Shown piece after piece: positions 33,770 through 37,052 of a stretch of DNA of 37,052 nt. A model generated the notes under the pieces. It was not told the DNA's origin. It worked only from the letters and a program-made list of their open reading frames with translations, and did no database searches. The translations under genes and the position numbers were made by a program. Position 1 is the stretch's first letter. The number at the start of each line of letters is the position of its first letter. Origin of the DNA: Psilocybe azurescens (Eukaryota > Basidiomycota > Agaricomycetes > Agaricales > Agrocybaceae); the NCBI GenBank assembly GCA_023853785.1, contig JAJIRX010001033.1, positions 1-37,052 of the forward strand. Direction: 5' to 3'.

Positions 33770-33955
33770 TGAGAGAAGGGGAGAGAGAGATGTTTTAAGA
33801 TTGCACATGAAAATTTACTATATGACCGCATCATAGGGTATCCGGTAGACAACGTCCGGTGCTTTATTTGAAATCACATTGTGAAAATTTCCATCCGATT
33901 GCAGCTTCCTCTGCTTGGCTCTTTATCGTTCTGCCATTACACTTTTGTTGCAGAT
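33770..33955. promoter_or_regulatory. Divergent intergenic region between KDZ and plus-strand gene
   Basis: About 186 bp separates the two divergent starts and probably carries both promoters or short leader introns; a CAG acceptor (TTGTTGCAG) lies two bases before the plus-strand ATG at 33956. No TATA box is obvious. The role is inferred from position. Confidence 0.35.
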
Positions 33956-36716
33956 ATGGACTCTGCAACTATCAAACATCCTCCTGCCTCACCAAGCACA
34001 TCCACCAATGAGGTAAACCCGGACGTGAGCGAGCGATATTGGTCCGATCCCCAATCCTGTCATCCCGGAGTTTCTTGTTCGTCCAGATCGGCGTCAAGTT
34101 GTGTACAACGCTGAAGAAAGGAAAGTGCTTGACGCCCACAAAGCAAGGTATCTTGCATCGAAATCAGTGGAGGAAACGTAAAAGCGATGGCGAAGACATA
34201 CATTCTGCCCGATATATTTCAGTACTGGGAAAGTATAGGCCAGGATATTGGAGACTCACGAACACAAACAAGGGTACGTTAAGCTTTCATTTTATTTCAA
34301 AGTTAGAGTTCAATGTTCTAAAAATACATTTGGGCGCCTTTTTTGGACTTTGAACATTATATAGAAGCTAATTGCTTGGATGCAAAACACATGGCGAGGA
34401 ACTAAAGTCGCAGAAACAGTGATTGCCGGGGCAGCAATGAAAAGGACTGAAGTTTTATGGCGAACACGCAAGGACGATGTTTTGCAGAGATTGCAAGCCT
34501 AATGGGACTTGATTCCGCATCCACCCAAACCTAATTGGTTTGACTTTCGCATGAAGGCCCTCGGAAATATCTTGCAACGAATGTCAGCACTGCAGCTGGA
34601 ACATCTGGATATAAAAGGTGCAGAGATTGTTTCCGCAGATAATCAAGATGAGGACAGAAGACAACAGTGAGTTATATGCTTCTTTGCGTGCCAGCTGAAT
34701 CAATGTGTAAAATAGGCTGGCCGAAAAATGCCATCTCACGGTTGTCGAAGGCGCAAGAGGTCATTGGAACGAAATGGGGTTCTTTCCCTTTCATTTGTTG
34801 CGTACACGGACTCATCGGGCAAGCTTGTTGTTCAAGTGTAAGCAAACTTCTCTCAAGTCCCAGCCGGCTCCCGAGCCCGGCACCGGCATTCTTTGTTCTT
34901 ATCGCAGTTTATAGTCTTGATCAGATGGCAGAAATTATGGATGTCGATGCCCACTATTTGAAAGTCAATATAGGCCCCAGGTTCACCAAATGAAGCTTTA
35001 TGTCATGGAATATATAACCAAAATGAGGAAGATCCTGAACTCTGCACCTGCACCATGGATGTCCACCGGCACTGGCACTGCTGTATGTGATCTTGGCCTG
35101 CAATTCGCCGCCGGATTCCCGATCCTGCCTCAAGGATTGGACACAAAGTCAGGCAACCTACCTGTCAAGAAAGAACTCGATGAAATGATTTGAAAATACC
35201 TTGAAACATTACAGTGCGTACACCTCATTGCTTTGCCGGCACTGTGTAACCGAAAATTTGAATAGAGCTGGCAACACACGGTCGAAGCCAACAAGTCCCA
35301 TACAGACAACTACAGAAAAATCAGGCACTGTTTATACCGCCGGAATATCTGCCCAGTGGATTGAAATGAAAGACCCTCGCGACTTGTCTTTACCCAACTT
35401 AATATCACTGATAGACCACATTTTGGGGCGACAGAAAACACATCCCATAAGCCATGTATTTCGCTTTTCAATGGTCAATGCCAAACGAAAAGTTACGAAC
35501 CTATCCGGACACGTTATCGGACGACAGTGCGCACGATGAGTCTGATCCCGGTCCCAATCCCAATCCCAATCCGACCATGACTCCTCCTCCAAGCACAAAA
35601 AAGAAACATTCCAAAAAGGGAAACACCAAAGCTTCAAAAGACAACAGCAAAGTACAAAATCCAGATGGCCAAAATGTGTTCAGGATTGGAGATATGCTCC
35701 TCCAAATGAGTCCCGCCCCGGATTCCGATCCGGATCTATCGGCAAACATATCCCTCACAGTTGGCAAAGGTAAAGAGAAAGCCATTGCGCGGTCCCGAAC
35801 CGTTCAGGGAGATGTTGAAGATGGCTATCCGGAGCTTTGACTTCACAAACAACACTCTTTCATTTGCCACAGTTTTATCCAGGCAACGACGTCTATAGCG
35901 GACATGAACAACCGAATGCTTGGGATTGGGGAGCGAATGTGGGACCTTATCCGGAATATAGCTACAATGCCAGCTTGCAACTGCACATTCAGTCGCTGCG
36001 GGGCCATCCAATGCCGAAATAAAATGGGACCCTGAATGACGATCCGGACGACAGACTTGACAACATGGCATATATCAGGAGCTTTAGTGCCAGCCAAAAC
36101 ATGTTCCACAACAGTCAGGCAGTGTCTGATAACGAACATTTTAACCACTACCACATTCCAAACACACAACCACAAGCTTTTATGTCCAATTTAAATGGCA
36201 ATGGCGGCACTTTCTCGAACACCGTTGCCGTCCCGTTGTCCGGCGGACCATGATCAACAACAGATGGTGGATGGCTCAAGCAATATCGACCTATCATTAA
36301 TCCACATTGCGTCCCATGCTGAGCCTCAAAAATGAAAAGAAAGTCAAAAACTGTGGCTCCTATTCAGTCATCATCTGTCGACCTAGAAGTTCCAATGTCG
36401 GACTTATTTAACACTATAGCCAGCCCAGTGACCGGAGCGGAATCCGGTGCCGATACCGGACGCGATATTACTAATGAAACAACTACACAACAACATGACC
36501 AGCAAGAGTCAATCGGAGCGGCACCCGAGGCGGTGCCGGAACTCATATCACTGATGAAACAACTACACAACGACCTCATCAGCAAGCATTTCATGGTAAG
36601 GCTGTCACTGCTGCGAAGAGGGCAGTCCGGACTCAGACACACTGGCATTACTAGAGTCAGTCGGACAGACTCCGGGTCAATGGCCAGCGTAAAGCACATA
36701 AGGAGAATTCGAGAAT
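33956..36716 (+). pseudogene. Unknown multi-exon gene divergent from KDZ, probably decayed
   Basis: It starts MDSATIKHPPASPSTSTNEV at 33956. After a frame change near 34055 it continues PEFLVRPDRRQVVYNAEERK and DIFQYWESIGQDIGDSRTQT (to about 34273). A plausible intron (34274-34365, GTACGT...TATATAG) is followed by KLIAWMQNTWRGTKVAETVI and LIPHPPKPNWFDFRMKALGN, with an in-frame TAG near 34500. Later coding-like pieces include WIEMKDPRDLSLPNLISLID (about 35349), a basic tract TKKKHSKKGNTKASK (about 35600) and a low-complexity, Q/N- and S-rich C-terminal half (35870-36700). Stops and frame changes between pieces suggest a pseudogene, though some may be introns. I do not recognise the family. Its position makes it a candidate accessory gene of the KDZ element. 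Confidence 0.45.
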
Positions 36717-36757
36717 AACAGTATTAGAGCCTCATATTTTCACGAGAAAGACCAGTT

Positions 36758-36991
36758 CTATTGGATGCACAAAAATACATACTGTTTATATGACAAAAAT
36801 AAAAAACAGCTCAGTATGTAGCAAGACAAATTACAAATCCCACTATATGTACGAACAAAAATACTTGCCCAGACATCACCACATTCCACCAGCGTATGTA
36901 CCGTCAAAAAAAGCCAGCCCACAGAATCCAATCTCGTTAATGTCTGCCTAATCGGATCCATCTCGTCTTCCGTTATGTAGTGGTCGACCAA
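36758..36991 (-). other. Short unassigned open frame near the window end
   Basis: A minus-strand frame of 77 codons begins MVDHYITEDEMDPIRQTLTR. The first 40 residues look protein-like and are followed by a possible donor (GTATTT near 36867), so it could be an exon of a gene extending past 37052. It has no recognisable motif and may be chance. Confidence 0.2.
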
Positions 36992-37052
36992 GTCGTGTCG
37001 GCGACTGAGTGGACTGACTGGTGTGGGCCTCCGTGTGATAACAACTGCAGTC

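Noticed and set aside
26776..37052. A TET/JBP dioxygenase gene, which is known to accompany KDZ transposons in some basidiomycetes
   Set aside because: I searched the translations for an HxD...H...R iron and 2-oxoglutarate pattern in a plausible context and did not see one.

Overview
The window looks like an accessory, repeat-rich region of a basidiomycete (mushroom-type) fungus. The reasons are: intron-bearing NACHT NTPase genes of the family that is expanded in Agaricomycetes; a KDZ-type transposase with a CxC2 cysteine cluster; short introns (about 60-75 bp) with GTATGT/GTAAG donors and CAG/TAG acceptors; and decayed copies of a fungal Sec61 alpha gene. Identifications come from reading translations and motifs by eye; no database search was run.

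From 1 to about 26.8 kb the DNA consists of degenerate copies of one segmental unit. Its order is: a ~0.5 kb tandem repeat ('A'); a Sec61 alpha pseudogene on the minus strand; a divergent plus-strand repeat with a conserved intron ('B/C'); and a NACHT NTPase gene on the minus strand with its 5' flank. Unit 1 (1-7.0 kb) has A, Sec61-1, B/C1 and NACHT-1, which carries three frameshifts and an early stop. A Sec61-2 segment follows (7.4-9.4 kb) without a NACHT gene. Unit 2 (11.75-19.9 kb) has A, no Sec61, B/C2 and NACHT-2, the best-preserved copy. Unit 3 (21.1-26.8 kb) has Sec61-3, B/C3 and NACHT-3, cut off upstream of its last exons. A separate small relic of another NACHT gene lies near 20.0 kb. 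Unit 2 also carries an 839 bp near-perfect palindrome (13382-14220) with CACTG/CAGTG ends and a CGA target duplication, which fits a CACTA-like foldback element.

From about 26.8 kb to the end the content changes abruptly. After two tRNA-like SINE heads come: a minus-strand gene with a tandem array of acidic motifs that resemble SUMO-interacting motifs (29.96-27.69 kb); a degraded full-length KDZ transposase gene (33.77-30.03 kb); and, divergent from it across about 190 bp, a plus-strand multi-exon gene or pseudogene of unknown function (33.96-36.7 kb). This part is also peppered with short GC-rich CCGG-type clusters, in coding and non-coding sequence, that are not evident in the first 26.8 kb. 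It looks like one large KDZ-containing insertion whose left edge truncated NACHT-3; its right end is outside the window.

Few genes look functional. NACHT-2 and the first two exons of the acidic-repeat gene are open. The rest are pseudogenes, so the window reads as a place where NLR-like genes, hitchhiking housekeeping-gene fragments and transposons are duplicated and decay together.
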